Shown here piece after piece: positions 42,367 through 51,943 of a DNA stretch of 64,000 bases (position 1 is the stretch's first letter; every line of letters begins with the position of its first letter). The notes under the pieces were generated by a model, which was not told where the DNA came from, made no database searches, and saw nothing but the letters and a program-made list of their open reading frames with translations. The stretch covers positions 161,308-225,307 of the forward strand of contig JAEWAB010000005.1 of the NCBI GenBank assembly GCA_023391875.1. The letters are read 5' to 3'. The DNA comes from Bacillota bacterium (GTDB taxonomy: Bacteria; Bacillota; Clostridia; Oscillospirales; Ruminococcaceae). A program made the translations under genes and the position numbers.

Positions 42367-43071
42367 TTACCCGCCCAGCTCTTCGCCGATGGCGCCGCGC
42401 AGGATAAGGTTCGCGCGCCTATCCAGCGGGGTGGGCGACTTGTTGATAAGCACCAGCTTATCCCCTTCGTAATACTCCACCAATCCGGCGGCCGGGTATA
42501 CGGCGAGCGAGGTACCGCCGACAATCAGCATATCCGCGCGGCGGATATATTCCGCGGAGCGCAGAAGGGTTTCTTGGTCAAGCCCCTCCTCATAAAGCAC
42601 CACATCGGGCTTTATTACCCCGCCGCAGGTGCAGTGAGGTACCCCTTCGCTGTTCACGATGGCCGAAACATCATACTGCCTGCCGCAGGCCATACAATAG
42701 TTGCGGTGTACCGAGCCGTGCAGTTCCAGCACCTGCTTGCTGTCGGCCATCTGGTGCAGCCCGTCGATATTCTGGGTGATAACCGCCTTAAGCTTGCCCT
42801 GCTGCTCCAGCCTTGTGAGCATAAGGTGGGCTTTGTTGGGCTGGGCGTGCAGGCAGAGCATCTTATCGCGGTAAAAGTCGTAAAACTCGGCGGGATGCCT
42901 GTCGAAGAAGCTGCGGCTGAGCATGGTTTCGGGCGGATAACGGTATTTTTGCCGGTATAGCCCGTCTGGGCTTCTAAAATCGGGGATACCGCTTTCGGTA
43001 GACACACCCGCCCCGCCGAAAAATACGATGTTTTCACTCGCGTCAACCAGTTTTTTAAGCTCGCTGTTCAT
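42367..43071 (-). CDS. cobB: NAD-dependent protein deacylase (sirtuin)
   Basis: Removes acetyl groups from Lys using NAD+. 234 residues, SIR2 fold: FFGGAGVSTESGIPDFRSPDGLY (18-39), TQNIDGLHQMA (99-109) and the catalytic His118 in ELHGSVHR. The zinc ribbon has Cys126, 129, 147 and 149 (CMAC and CTC), spaced as in class U/III-like bacterial sirtuins. GGGGGATTGCTGA precedes ATG. It has no close partner; the next gene upstream is the cyclase. Confidence 0.95.
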   Translation of the reverse strand: MNSELKKLVDASENIVFFGGAGVSTESGIPDFRSPDGLYRQKYRYPPETMLSRSFFDRHPAEFYDFYRDKMLCLHAQPNKAHLMLTRLEQQGKLKAVITQNIDGLHQMADSKQVLELHGSVHRNYCMACGRQYDVSAIVNSEGVPHCTCGGVIKPDVVLYEEGLDQETLLRSAEYIRRADMLIVGGTSLAVYPAAGLVEYYEGDKLVLINKSPTPLDRRANLILRGAIGEELGG

Positions 43072-43182
43072 TCAGCAATCCCCCCTGCCCTTTTAGTATA
43101 ACAACAGCCAGATTAAAGGCACCGTAACAAAGCCAATACATATTTTACCCCTTCACGCCTCCGGATGCAAGCGCGTATCAGC

Positions 43183-43215
43183 AAAGCCGCCGCTCAAGGT
43201 TTGAGCGGCGGCTTA
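43183..43215 (-). terminator. Terminator of the c-di-GMP gene pair
   Basis: AAGCCGCCGCTCAA (43184-43197) and TTGAGCGGCGGCTT (43201-43214) form a 14-bp stem directly after the cyclase stop. On the minus strand little T follows (TTTGCTG). Confidence 0.7.
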
Positions 43216-43217
43216 TT

Positions 43218-45455
43218 TTAGCTGTCGCGGTGAAAGACCTCGTAATGGTCTTTACCGTGCTCTTTGGCGTAGTACAGCGCCTGATCGGCCTCGTCCACCA
43301 TCGCATCATAGGTAGTACCCGCCTGCGTGCTGAACGAGATGCCGATGCTGCCCGATATCTTGTAGCTTCCGTTTTCGCCGATATAGGCGTTGCGGAAGAT
43401 GGCACAGATCTGCTCAGCCTTATCGAAAACGAACCGCTTGGTACGGACATTCTTTAAAAAGACGATAAACTCGTCGCCGCCCACGCGCCCGACAATATCC
43501 GATTCGCGGAACGGCTTTTTGAGCCTCGCGGCGATCTCGGTGATGACCTTATCGCCGAACAGGTGCCCGAGGTTGTCGTTGACCGCCTTGAAGTTATCGA
43601 TGTCGATAAACAACAGCGCGTGCATCCCGTTGCCGCCGTACTGCCTCAGATGCTCTGAAACGAGGCTGCGGACCGTTGTTTTATTGTACAGCCCGGTAAG
43701 CGGGTCGCGCTGCGTAAGGTCTTCCAAGTGCTCCATCTGCTTTTTTTCGGCATCGATGTCAGTGATTTTGCTGATGGTTTTTACGGGCAGGCCGGATTCG
43801 TCCCGTATAATGTGGTTGCTGATGCTAAACCAAACAAAATTGCCGTCCGCCGTTCGGATACGCAGATCGCCCGCGATGCTGTTTGCCCCGTCGCGCGACT
43901 GCTGCTGCATCTGTATCAGCACCCCGAGGTCATTGGGATGCACCATTTCGCTTGGGAACGGCATGCAGGGATCATCGTATACCTTCGGCACAAAGCCGAA
44001 TTTCTCTTTAAAATTCGGTGTGAAGAAAACGGTACCGTCCATGCTGTTACTTTCAAGGACAATCGAGTTGCTCTCCTCCACCAGAATGCGATAGCGCTCC
44101 TCGCTGATGCGCATCTGCTCCTCGCTGCTTTTAAAACGCGTAACATCGAGCAGCACCACGTAGAACCACTCGTTGCCGTCCTTGTCGGTTACAATCCGGC
44201 CGCTGTCATACACCCAGCGGATTTTTCCGGAGGCGTCTATAATACGGTACTGGATTTTGCGCTTGCCGTTTTGGGCGAGCTGCTTCGCAATCTCGGCAAT
44301 CACCCGCTCGCGGTCTTCGATATAGATCATGTTTACGAAGCTGTTGTCAAAGACGCGGCGGAAGGTTTCAAGGCTGTAACCATAGATATGCAGCAGCCCA
44401 TCGCTTAAAAAGCCGAGTGTCTGCCGTTCGTCGTTGCGGTAGCGGAACACCCCGCCCGGCACGTTATTGGTAAGCGCCTCGAATTCCTGACGGCTTCTGC
44501 GCATGTTGGCGCTTTTTTTGTATACAAACGAAAAGATATATAGCACGATGGCTGCCGCTACCAGTATCAGCTTGAGCAGAAGCATCACCAAGCTTTGAAG
44601 CGCTTCAGACGACAGGGCCGCATACTCGGAGGGCACTACTGTAATCAATGTCCACCCATTAAGCTCAACCGGCATATGTGCGGCGTAAAAGCTTTGGCCC
44701 GCTCGCGTATAAGCAATAAAGCCAGGTTTTTCGGTTGCGGTTTGAAGTATTAACTGCTCGGTGCTCATCCCTTTTTTAACAACCGATTGCCGCAAAAGGG
44801 TGTAGAAGTTTTTATATTCCGCCACACGGCCACACGAAAGCAAGGCCTCACCGTCATCCTGTATAATCCATGAGGATGCGTCGGGGCCGTAATCCTTGAT
44901 AAAATCGTAGAGTATTCCTTCAAAAAAATTGCTGTGATAGTAGCAGGAGATCACACCCACGAACTCTCTGTCACGGTATACCGGCATAGAGTAGACCATG
45001 CTGCGTGCACCGGTAATGGTATCGTAGAGGCTGGATACCGTCTTCTCCCCCGATTTTGCCGCAAGGAAATAACCCTTGAGGGAGACATCCTGCACGATGC
45101 TGTCGCTCCGATAGGCCTTTCCCGTTTCGTCCGCTACCTCAAGGGCATAAAAATCCTTACCGGAAACAAGCTTTTTAAGCCCTGCCAAAACGTCATCATC
45201 CGTAATGCTTGCATCGGTACCGATGAAGGAGGCAATAGTCTCCAGTAAATAGAAGGTGTCTTCTTCTTTTCGTTTTATGGTCTTAATGGCAAGCGACATA
45301 TCATCGCTTAAAGCTGTGTTGATGTTTGTACTGCTGCTGACGATGTTTTCAAGCTCCGGCAAAGAGGCGGTAACCATTACAAAAACCAGCGTTAAAAGAA
45401 CGGCGGTTTTTAAAATCGCGCCCCTATAAGCCTTTAGCGGAAATCTATTTTTCAT
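43218..45455 (-). CDS. Membrane diguanylate cyclase with CACHE-like and PAS domains
   Basis: Makes c-di-GMP from two GTP. 745 residues. Two membrane helices (about 14-31 and 288-311) enclose an extracellular sensor of about 255 residues that looks like a dCACHE domain (SMVYSMPVYRDREFVGVISCYY). Two PAS-type domains follow (about 322-440 and 450-570). The GGDEF domain (580-743) has the intact motif at 659-663 (GRVGGDEFIVF) and an RESD I-site at 650-653, five residues before it, so product inhibition is expected. AAAGGAATGAATTTGG precedes ATG. Downstream of the phosphodiesterase gene with 83 bases between. Confidence 0.95.
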   Translation of the reverse strand: MKNRFPLKAYRGAILKTAVLLTLVFVMVTASLPELENIVSSSTNINTALSDDMSLAIKTIKRKEEDTFYLLETIASFIGTDASITDDDVLAGLKKLVSGKDFYALEVADETGKAYRSDSIVQDVSLKGYFLAAKSGEKTVSSLYDTITGARSMVYSMPVYRDREFVGVISCYYHSNFFEGILYDFIKDYGPDASSWIIQDDGEALLSCGRVAEYKNFYTLLRQSVVKKGMSTEQLILQTATEKPGFIAYTRAGQSFYAAHMPVELNGWTLITVVPSEYAALSSEALQSLVMLLLKLILVAAAIVLYIFSFVYKKSANMRRSRQEFEALTNNVPGGVFRYRNDERQTLGFLSDGLLHIYGYSLETFRRVFDNSFVNMIYIEDRERVIAEIAKQLAQNGKRKIQYRIIDASGKIRWVYDSGRIVTDKDGNEWFYVVLLDVTRFKSSEEQMRISEERYRILVEESNSIVLESNSMDGTVFFTPNFKEKFGFVPKVYDDPCMPFPSEMVHPNDLGVLIQMQQQSRDGANSIAGDLRIRTADGNFVWFSISNHIIRDESGLPVKTISKITDIDAEKKQMEHLEDLTQRDPLTGLYNKTTVRSLVSEHLRQYGGNGMHALLFIDIDNFKAVNDNLGHLFGDKVITEIAARLKKPFRESDIVGRVGGDEFIVFLKNVRTKRFVFDKAEQICAIFRNAYIGENGSYKISGSIGISFSTQAGTTYDAMVDEADQALYYAKEHGKDHYEVFHRDS

Positions 45456-45538
45456 CCAAATTCATTCCTTTACAGAATATACCCCTATGGGGTACTCTGT
45501 GCGGCGCTATGCCCGGAATTAGTCTTTGACGGCTATCT

Positions 45539-47272
45539 TTAATTGTCTGTACATATTACCTGATTATATGCCAGCATCTCAAACTGTGAAACCGGCATGG
45601 GCTTTGCAAAATAATAGCCCTGCACCATATCACAGTCGATTCCCTTTAAGAAATCGACCTGTTCCTTCGTCTCAATACCCTCCGCGACGGCCTTCATCTC
45701 CAGATCGCGCACGATATGAATCGCGTTGGCGGCCACCTTTCGGCTGCGGTCGGCCTTATCGGTTTCGGTAAACATCATACGGTCAAGCTTAATGATATCC
45801 ACCGGCAGCATGTTGAGCAGGTTAAGCGACGAATAGCCGGAGCCAAAGTCATCCATCGATAGTTTAAACCCTTTATCTTTTAGCTTCTCCATTACGTCAA
45901 TGATTTGTTGGGTATCTTCAAAAAAGGCGGTTTCGGTAAGCTCAATCTCGATGAGTTCAGCGGGAACACCATGGCGGCTTAACATTTTTTCGAGGTCTTC
46001 GACAAACCCCTGCTGGCGGACATGAAGGCGCGACATATTTACCGCAATGGGCAGCGGCGTTAGTCCCTCGCTTGCCCAATTGCTCAGGATGCTGCACACC
46101 TTTTCATAGACATAGCAGTCAAGCTTTAGCAAAAAGCCGTTGTGCTCAAAGATGGGAATAAAGCGGTTGGGGGTTAAAAAGCCTAAGGTCGGGTGATGCC
46201 AGCGTATCAGCGCTTCCGCCCCCGCGATCCTTTCGGATTTAAGATCGTACTTCGGCTGCAGGTAAACCTCAAACTCGTTGTTTTCAAGCGCCTTGTACAT
46301 CGAGGCTTCAATCTCCTGCGTTTCAATAACCTTTTGGCGCAGGGCATCGTCGTAGAAAAAGATGGCGGTGTCATACAATTCTTTGACATTCTGCTTCGCC
46401 ATCTGGGCATTCTCGTGGCAATAGTCAAGCGGCAACTCACGGTTTACAACCACATAGACGCCGCAGGCGAAGTTTAGCTGAATCTGGTTCCCGCTGTTGG
46501 GTACGCAGAAAAACTTCATGCCCTCAAAAAGTCTCTCCAGCCGCCCTCTGAGCTGCTCCTCACCGTCAAACCGCAAAAGTGCCGCGAAGTTATCGTCCGA
46601 CGCACGGGCAAAGGTTTCGTCCTCGCCTACAAAATCGGATAACTGCTGTGAAACATAGAGCAGCAGATTATTGCCTTCTTTAAAGCCGTAGGTGTTGTTA
46701 ATGGCCTTAAAGCGGTTAATGTCAAACAGTACAAAGGCATAGCGCTGGTTCTTGGCCAAAAGTGCCGCGGCCTTTTTTTGAAAAGCGGTATAGTTTTGGT
46801 TGCCGGTAAGGCTGTCGATATAGGCTAAACGCATGAGCTGCTCTTTGCTGCGATACCTTGTTACAAAGAAGATGATTAAGAGTGCAACAAAGCCAACTCC
46901 CGCAACATAGCCCATTGCCACAAGGTTTTGGGAACGGGATAAAAATTTAAGCGGCTGCGGAAGATTGGCCGCATGACCGCCGTGGGTGGTCTTAATGGTA
47001 CTGATAAAGGGCGCCCGGTTACGAAGAAACGCACCCGATACGCCGCCCTGCGCAGCAAAACCGGATACGTTTATTTTGTCGGAATACATGCGGGCAATTC
47101 CGGATAATTGACGCGTACTTGCATTTGCCCTATTTGCATAACCATATGCAAAGCTGAATATGTTCAGCAACACCAAGCAAGTAGCCGCAACTATTGTGGT
47201 AGCAAGTATTATTACCAGCGCTGTCCATTTAGAATTTAGCTTAAATTTGGGCTTCGCCGTTGATTTCATCAT
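45539..47272 (-). CDS. c-di-GMP phosphodiesterase (degenerate GGDEF plus EAL)
   Basis: 577 residues. Two membrane helices (about 17-43, 117-138) enclose a short loop. The GGDEF-like domain (145-305) has SDDNF at 225-229 in place of GGDEF, so it should not make c-di-GMP; it may bind GTP and regulate the EAL domain (330-577). The EAL part looks active: AGAEALIRWHH at 350-360 with the catalytic Glu, ELTET at 444-448, DDFGSGYSSL at 474-483 and VAEGIET near 530. It hydrolyses c-di-GMP to pGpG. AGGATGACAAC precedes ATG. Together with the cyclase it forms an antagonistic pair. Confidence 0.92.
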   Translation of the reverse strand: MMKSTAKPKFKLNSKWTALVIILATTIVAATCLVLLNIFSFAYGYANRANASTRQLSGIARMYSDKINVSGFAAQGGVSGAFLRNRAPFISTIKTTHGGHAANLPQPLKFLSRSQNLVAMGYVAGVGFVALLIIFFVTRYRSKEQLMRLAYIDSLTGNQNYTAFQKKAAALLAKNQRYAFVLFDINRFKAINNTYGFKEGNNLLLYVSQQLSDFVGEDETFARASDDNFAALLRFDGEEQLRGRLERLFEGMKFFCVPNSGNQIQLNFACGVYVVVNRELPLDYCHENAQMAKQNVKELYDTAIFFYDDALRQKVIETQEIEASMYKALENNEFEVYLQPKYDLKSERIAGAEALIRWHHPTLGFLTPNRFIPIFEHNGFLLKLDCYVYEKVCSILSNWASEGLTPLPIAVNMSRLHVRQQGFVEDLEKMLSRHGVPAELIEIELTETAFFEDTQQIIDVMEKLKDKGFKLSMDDFGSGYSSLNLLNMLPVDIIKLDRMMFTETDKADRSRKVAANAIHIVRDLEMKAVAEGIETKEQVDFLKGIDCDMVQGYYFAKPMPVSQFEMLAYNQVICTDN

Positions 47273-47394
47273 GTTGTCATCCTTTAATCTGGCCGCCTGC
47301 TTTCTGCGTTAATGAGTCAAGAGACCGAATTGTGGTAATATGGTGCATAAAATCACAAAGACAGAAAATATGGTTTGCCACAGTGCGTGCTTTC

Positions 47395-47423
47395 AATATA
47401 CCACATTTTATTATAAAAAACAA
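47395..47423 (-). promoter_or_regulatory. Promoter of the phosphodiesterase-cyclase operon
   Basis: Minus strand TTGTTT (47418-47423), 17 bases, TATATT (47395-47400). The remaining gap to galE (47273-47721) has two simple hairpins (47640-47663; 47701-47723) but no gene I can support. Confidence 0.55.
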
Positions 47424-47700
47424 CCAATCACGATAGAATGTGACGCCAAAAGTACTCTTAATTTTTATACATTTTGTGTTGCAATATATACAACAAATGC
47501 CACAATAATGCCTTTTTATGCAAAAAGAGGGGGCCTGCGCAATACGTAGCTCCCTCTGAAGGCATGTGGATGCAATGGTTGAAATGGTAGCTTGGCTAAG
47601 CAACTCTATAATATTCTTCTACCCCGCCTTTGGCGAGAAGCGGCAACGCTTTGCGTTGCCGCAGAATAGGTATAATACGGTAATTCGGCGGCTAAAGCCT

Positions 47701-47723
47701 AAAATGGGGACAAATCCCATTTT
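47701..47723 (-). terminator. Possible terminator of galE
   Basis: AAAATGGG (47701-47708) and CCCATTTT (47716-47723) pair; there is no T tract, so this is weak. A second stem GCGGCAACG/CGTTGCCGC lies at about 47641-47663. Confidence 0.35.
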
Positions 47724-48726
47724 AAATGGAATTTTGTATAAACCGCCAGCTGTCGGCGCACATATCATCGATGTTTTTTTCGGCTTCCCACCCGAGCAGC
47801 GCCTTGGCCTTAACGGTATCGGCATAACAGGTGGCAATATCACCCGGGCGGCGCGGGGCAAAGTTTAATGGAATATCGCGCCCGCTCGCCTTTTTGTAAG
47901 CGGTTACAATCTCGAGCACGCTGCTGCCCTTGCCGGTGCCAAGGTTGATGGCCTCGCTCCCCTTGTGCTTTAAGGCGTAGTTGAGCGCACTTAAATGCCC
48001 GCGCGCGAGGTCTACCACATGGATATAGTCGCGCACGCCGGTACCGTCGGGGGTATCGTAGTCGTTGCCAAACACATTAAGGCAGGGCAGCTTGCCGACG
48101 GCAACCTGTGAAACGTAAGGCAACAGGTTGTTGGGGATGCCGTTGGGGTTTTCGCCGATCAGCCCGCTCTCGTGCGCGCCGATGGGGTTAAAATAGCGCA
48201 GCAATATGGCGCTCCAGTCCTTATCCGAGGCCGCGAGGTCTATGAGGATGCGCTCGATGGCCACCTTGGTGTAGCCGTAGGGGTTGGTGGCGGAGGTGGG
48301 GTATTCCTCTTTAAACGGAACGGTATTATTCATACCATATACCGTGGCGGAGGATGAGAACACGATCGTCTTGCAGAGTGCCTCGCGCATCACCTCGCAT
48401 AGCGCGATGGTGCCCGCGATGTTGTTGTCGTAGTATTCCAGTGGCTTAGCCACCGACTCGCCAACGGCCTTCAGCCCCGCAAAATGAATGACGGCCTGAA
48501 TGGCATTTTCGTGAAAGATGCGGCGCATCGCGTCTTTGTCGCGGATATCAGCATTGTAAAACGCAATCTCGTTTGTTTTGCCGGTGATTTGGCGGATGCG
48601 GTCGATGACATCCTCCTTCGCGTTGCTGAGGTTATCGGCCACAACCACCTCATAGCCCGCATTAAGCAGCTCCACACAGGTATGGCTGCCGATAAACCCG
48701 GCGCCGCCTGTAACAAGAATCTTCAT
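47722..48726 (-). CDS. galE: UDP-glucose 4-epimerase
   Basis: Interconverts UDP-galactose and UDP-glucose, the last step of the Leloir pathway. 334 residues, SDR fold: VTGGAGFIGSHTCVELL at the NAD site (4-20), FSSSATVYG with catalytic Ser/Thr, and Tyr-x-x-x-Lys in NPYGYTKVAIERI. Conserved NLGTGKGSSVLEIV and RPGDIATCYAD near the C-terminus. Standard length. GAAAGGAAAGTGACTGAAT precedes ATG. Last gene of galK-galT-galE. Confidence 0.97.
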   Translation of the reverse strand: MKILVTGGAGFIGSHTCVELLNAGYEVVVADNLSNAKEDVIDRIRQITGKTNEIAFYNADIRDKDAMRRIFHENAIQAVIHFAGLKAVGESVAKPLEYYDNNIAGTIALCEVMREALCKTIVFSSSATVYGMNNTVPFKEEYPTSATNPYGYTKVAIERILIDLAASDKDWSAILLRYFNPIGAHESGLIGENPNGIPNNLLPYVSQVAVGKLPCLNVFGNDYDTPDGTGVRDYIHVVDLARGHLSALNYALKHKGSEAINLGTGKGSSVLEIVTAYKKASGRDIPLNFAPRRPGDIATCYADTVKAKALLGWEAEKNIDDMCADSWRFIQNSI

Positions 48727-48769
48727 ATTCAGTCACTTTCCTTTCTGAAAAAGGTATTGGGTATTCGGC

Positions 48770-49753
48770 TCACCGTGCCTGCTTGCACTTCGTAAGATAA
48801 GCCGCATACGCGCTTCTTAGCTCCCCGGCGGTCTCCTCCGGGCAGGTGGGGTTGCAGTGCGCCCAGACGCCGGTCTCGCTGGAGGCGTTGAACTTCTGCT
48901 TTTCGGCCGAACGCATCGGCGGGAAAAACTCAATGTGAAAGTGGTAGTCCTCCGCATAATCGCCGCTGTTGACGGGCGCGTTGTGCATACACATCATATA
49001 GGGGAACGGGTAGCCGAACAGGCTGTCGAGCATGCCGACCGTCTGCTTGAAGGTAACGGCGAGCGCCCTGCGCTCCTCGGCATTTAACTCAGTGATGTAC
49101 GGCTTATGGCGGTTGGAGACAATATAAACGCCGTAGGGGTACTCGGTGAAAAACGGCAGGAACACCGTGAAATGCTCGTTTGTAAAGATAATACGCCTAT
49201 CCGCCTCACGCTCGTTTTGGAGCATATCGCAGAAGATACACTTGCCCGTATTGCTATAATATTCTTTTGCGGAGGAGGTTTCAAGCATTATTTTTTTTGG
49301 GATGAACGGATAGCCGTAGATCTGCCCGTGGGGATGCGGCATGGTAACACCCACCACATCGCCTCGGTTTTCGAAGATAAAGCAGTATTTAATCTTTTCG
49401 TCGGCGCGCATCGCCTCAAACCGCTCGCACCAGAGGTCCACAAGCTTTGCCACATGCGCGTCGCTCAGTTCCGGCACGGTGGTGGTGTGCCCTGAGGAAT
49501 AGAGCACCACTTCGCATTTTCCATAAGACGGGGCAACCTTAAAGAAATCGTTTGCCACGTCGTCGGGTACGGGCGGGTTTTGCGAAAGGGCGGGAAAGTC
49601 GTTATCGTATTTATAAACATCAAACGCGTCGGGTACCTTGCCCGAGCCGGGGCAAAAGGGGCACCAGTCCTTGGGCATCTGGGGCCGTGCCTGACGGTTG
49701 GACGCTATCATCACCCAATCCTGTGTGAGCGGGTGCCATCTGAGTTCTGCCAT
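48770..49753 (-). CDS. galT: Galactose-1-phosphate uridylyltransferase
   Basis: Transfers UMP from UDP-glucose to galactose-1-phosphate. 327 residues, HIT-type class I enzyme: WCPFCPGSGK near the N-terminus (zinc Cys pair), the catalytic HPHGQIYGYPF with His-Pro-His, and FHIEFFPPMR near the C-terminus. The ATG at 49753 is chosen because AAGGAG stands nine bases ahead; a longer upstream frame has no such site. Between galK and galE in one transcription unit. Confidence 0.95.
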   Translation of the reverse strand: MAELRWHPLTQDWVMIASNRQARPQMPKDWCPFCPGSGKVPDAFDVYKYDNDFPALSQNPPVPDDVANDFFKVAPSYGKCEVVLYSSGHTTTVPELSDAHVAKLVDLWCERFEAMRADEKIKYCFIFENRGDVVGVTMPHPHGQIYGYPFIPKKIMLETSSAKEYYSNTGKCIFCDMLQNEREADRRIIFTNEHFTVFLPFFTEYPYGVYIVSNRHKPYITELNAEERRALAVTFKQTVGMLDSLFGYPFPYMMCMHNAPVNSGDYAEDYHFHIEFFPPMRSAEKQKFNASSETGVWAHCNPTCPEETAGELRSAYAAYLTKCKQAR

Positions 49754-49796
49754 GGAATAATACTCCTTCAATATATTGTTTAAGACATTCGCGCAT

Positions 49797-51092
49797 TTAT
49801 ACCATCTCGGGCGAGACGCGCACCCCGCCTGCTGGCCTGACGGAGAGTACATAACAGCTGCCCTCGCCCATCGCGGCCTCAATCTCCCGCTTATACTGTG
49901 CTAACAGCTTAAGCGGCACAAAGGCCTGGATGGTGCCCGCAAAGCCGCCACCGTGCACGCGATAAGCACCTTTGCCCGCCAGCACGCGCTCGCTTACCGC
50001 AAGCGCCACCGAAACCCCCTGTTCGGCGGGGTTGATGCAGGAAAACACGTTTTGTAGGTACATGTAAGAGGAGTGGCCGGATTCAATGATAAGCCGCTTA
50101 AAAGCCTCAAAATCGTTCTGATTAAGCGCCGCTATCTGCCGCAGCACGCGCGCGTTGTCGCCGAAAAAGTGGATAGCGCGCAGAATTGCCCGGTCGCTTA
50201 CCTGCCCGCGAAGGGAGCCGAGCGCATGATAAAACTCGGCCTCGTTCACCTCCGAGAGGTATTCTTTGTGAAAATGCGCCGCTACAGACTTCATCTCGAC
50301 GGGGATAGCGGCGTAATCCGGCGTGAGGTCGGCGTGGTTTCCGCCCGTATTTACAATACACAGCGCATGGCCCGAAGCGGCAAAGTCGAAGCCGAGCTTC
50401 TCCACCTTTGGCAGCGAAGGGTCTTTAAAATCGATGGCTACAAAGCCGCCCACCGCCGAGGCGGTTTGGTCCATCAGCCCGCAGGGCTTGCCAAAAAAGC
50501 TGTTCTCAGCGTACTGGCCCACCTGCGCTATTCGCACGGGGGAAACGCTGCCGTCGTTGTACAGGTGGCTGAGGATAGTACCCATCAGCACCTCAAACGC
50601 GGCGGAGGACGAAAGCCCCGAGCCCTTGAGCACATTGGAGGTGGTGTAGGCGTCAAACCCGCCGACGGTGTACCCTAACTGCGCAAAGCGCGCCGCAACG
50701 CCGCGGATAAGGGCCGCGGCCTGGTTGTATTCACGCTCAACGGGGGTCAGGCAGTCGAGGTGAACGACATCCATCTCGTAGCCCTCGCTCTTAACGCGGA
50801 TGACATTGTCGCTGTTTTTCGCCGCCACCGCGATGACATCGAGGTTTACGGCAGCCGCGAGCACCCGCCCGTGCTGGTGGTCGGTGTGGTTGCCGCCAAT
50901 CTCGGTTCGGCCCGGCGCGCTGAACAGCTCGGCCTCCCTGCCCTGCCCGAACAGGGCTTCAAAGGTATCCGCCGCCTCGGTATAACGCGCTTTCTGCCGT
51001 GCAACGCCTTCCGCGTTTGCGCAGTACATGTACGCAAAGGCATCATCAAAGGCCGAGCCCGCGAGCTGCGTCTTTAACTCTTTGGTAAGCAT
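49797..51092 (-). CDS. galK: Galactokinase
   Basis: Phosphorylates galactose at C1 with ATP. 431 residues, GHMP kinase fold: substrate motif APGRTEIGGNHTDHQHGRVLAAAV (about 58-80), ATP loop KGSGLSSSAAFEVLMG, and YRVHGGGFAGTIQAFVP near the C-terminus. It is longer than the usual 390 residues through N-terminal extension. The ATG at 51092 follows CAGGGGG; a Met two codons upstream overlaps that site. First gene of the operon; I could not pick its promoter with confidence in 51093-51275. Confidence 0.95.
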   Translation of the reverse strand: MLTKELKTQLAGSAFDDAFAYMYCANAEGVARQKARYTEAADTFEALFGQGREAELFSAPGRTEIGGNHTDHQHGRVLAAAVNLDVIAVAAKNSDNVIRVKSEGYEMDVVHLDCLTPVEREYNQAAALIRGVAARFAQLGYTVGGFDAYTTSNVLKGSGLSSSAAFEVLMGTILSHLYNDGSVSPVRIAQVGQYAENSFFGKPCGLMDQTASAVGGFVAIDFKDPSLPKVEKLGFDFAASGHALCIVNTGGNHADLTPDYAAIPVEMKSVAAHFHKEYLSEVNEAEFYHALGSLRGQVSDRAILRAIHFFGDNARVLRQIAALNQNDFEAFKRLIIESGHSSYMYLQNVFSCINPAEQGVSVALAVSERVLAGKGAYRVHGGGFAGTIQAFVPLKLLAQYKREIEAAMGEGSCYVLSVRPAGGVRVSPEMV

Positions 51093-51362
51093 AAACATCC
51101 CCCTGTTTTACTTCTAGCATTTTTTTAAGAATCTGTCATTTCATCCTGATTACAAGTAAGCAATTACTGTTAACTATAGCTTAATTCAGCGGGTATGCTT
51201 TTACAATCCCCTATATAATCATTTTTATGGATTTTTGTTGTATAGGATGATAAGTGAAATTGGCTCTTTTCGGCTATGGTCACTTATGGTAAAATGCAGT
51301 TAATCAATTACTTCATTTTCTATGTGCGTAACTGCATAACAACTATGGGAAGGATGAGACAA

Positions 51363-51869
51363 ATGGAAGCATGTGAGATTAAGGAGGTTCGGCAAAACGA
51401 GCTGGAAGCCTGCGCCGAGGTCATACGCCAGAGCTTTGGGACGGTGGCGCGCGATTTTGGCCTTACCCTTGAAAACTGCCCCACCAACGGTGCGTTTATC
51501 AAGGTAGAACGGCTCTTCGCCGAGCGGGAGAAAGGCAACCGTATGTATGCGCTGTACACCATGGGTAAGCTGACTGGATTTTTGGAGCTGGAGAAGCTGG
51601 GGGAGCGTCTATACGCGATTGAAAAGCTCGCGGTACTGCCCGAGCACCGTCACAACGGTTACGGCAAGCTGCTGCTCGCTTATGCAAAGCAGCAGGCAGC
51701 CGCCCTTGGCGGGGAAAAGATCAGCATCGCGATTATTGAAGAAAACACCGTGTTAAAGGGCTGGTATATCGCGAACGGGTTTATCCCCACAGGCACCAAG
51801 GTATTTGCGCACCTGCCTTTTACGGTTGGGTTTCTCGAATGCCCTCTGGCGGGTAATAAATGCATTTGA
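51363..51869 (+). CDS. GNAT N-acetyltransferase
   Basis: 168-residue acetyltransferase of the GNAT fold, substrate unknown. The acetyl-CoA loop is EKLAVLPEHRHNGYGKLLLAYAKQQAAALGG (about 80-110; pattern R/H-x-x-G-x-G/A). IAIIEENTVLKGWYIANGFIPTGTK follows, the usual C-terminal beta strand with WY-x-x-x-GF. GGAAGGATGAGACAA precedes the ATG at 51363; upstream in-frame codons lack a site. Single plus-strand gene between two minus-strand operons. Confidence 0.85.
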   Translation: MEACEIKEVRQNELEACAEVIRQSFGTVARDFGLTLENCPTNGAFIKVERLFAEREKGNRMYALYTMGKLTGFLELEKLGERLYAIEKLAVLPEHRHNGYGKLLLAYAKQQAAALGGEKISIAIIEENTVLKGWYIANGFIPTGTKVFAHLPFTVGFLECPLAGNKCI

Positions 51870-51890
51870 AGGTTTCCTAAGGAACAAAAA

Positions 51891-51927
51891 CAGCCGGTGG
51901 CCGTACAAAAACGGGGGCACCGGCTAT
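51891..51927 (-). terminator. Terminator near ruvX
   Basis: GCCGGTG and CACCGGC enclose a long loop; on the minus strand TGTTTTTGTT follows, so it probably ends the minus-strand ruvX transcript. Confidence 0.6.
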
Positions 51928-51943
51928 AACTTTTATTCCGAAT

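Noticed and set aside
47273..47400. Possible c-di-GMP (GEMM) riboswitch ahead of the EAL gene
   Set aside because: A GCAC...GGCAAACCAT piece is seen on the minus strand, but the second half of the motif (GAAA tetraloop, GCAAAGCC and following GGCC) is absent, so the match is probably chance.
48857..49087. Open frames opposite galT as separate genes
   Set aside because: All lie within the coding strand of galT and have no ribosome binding site.
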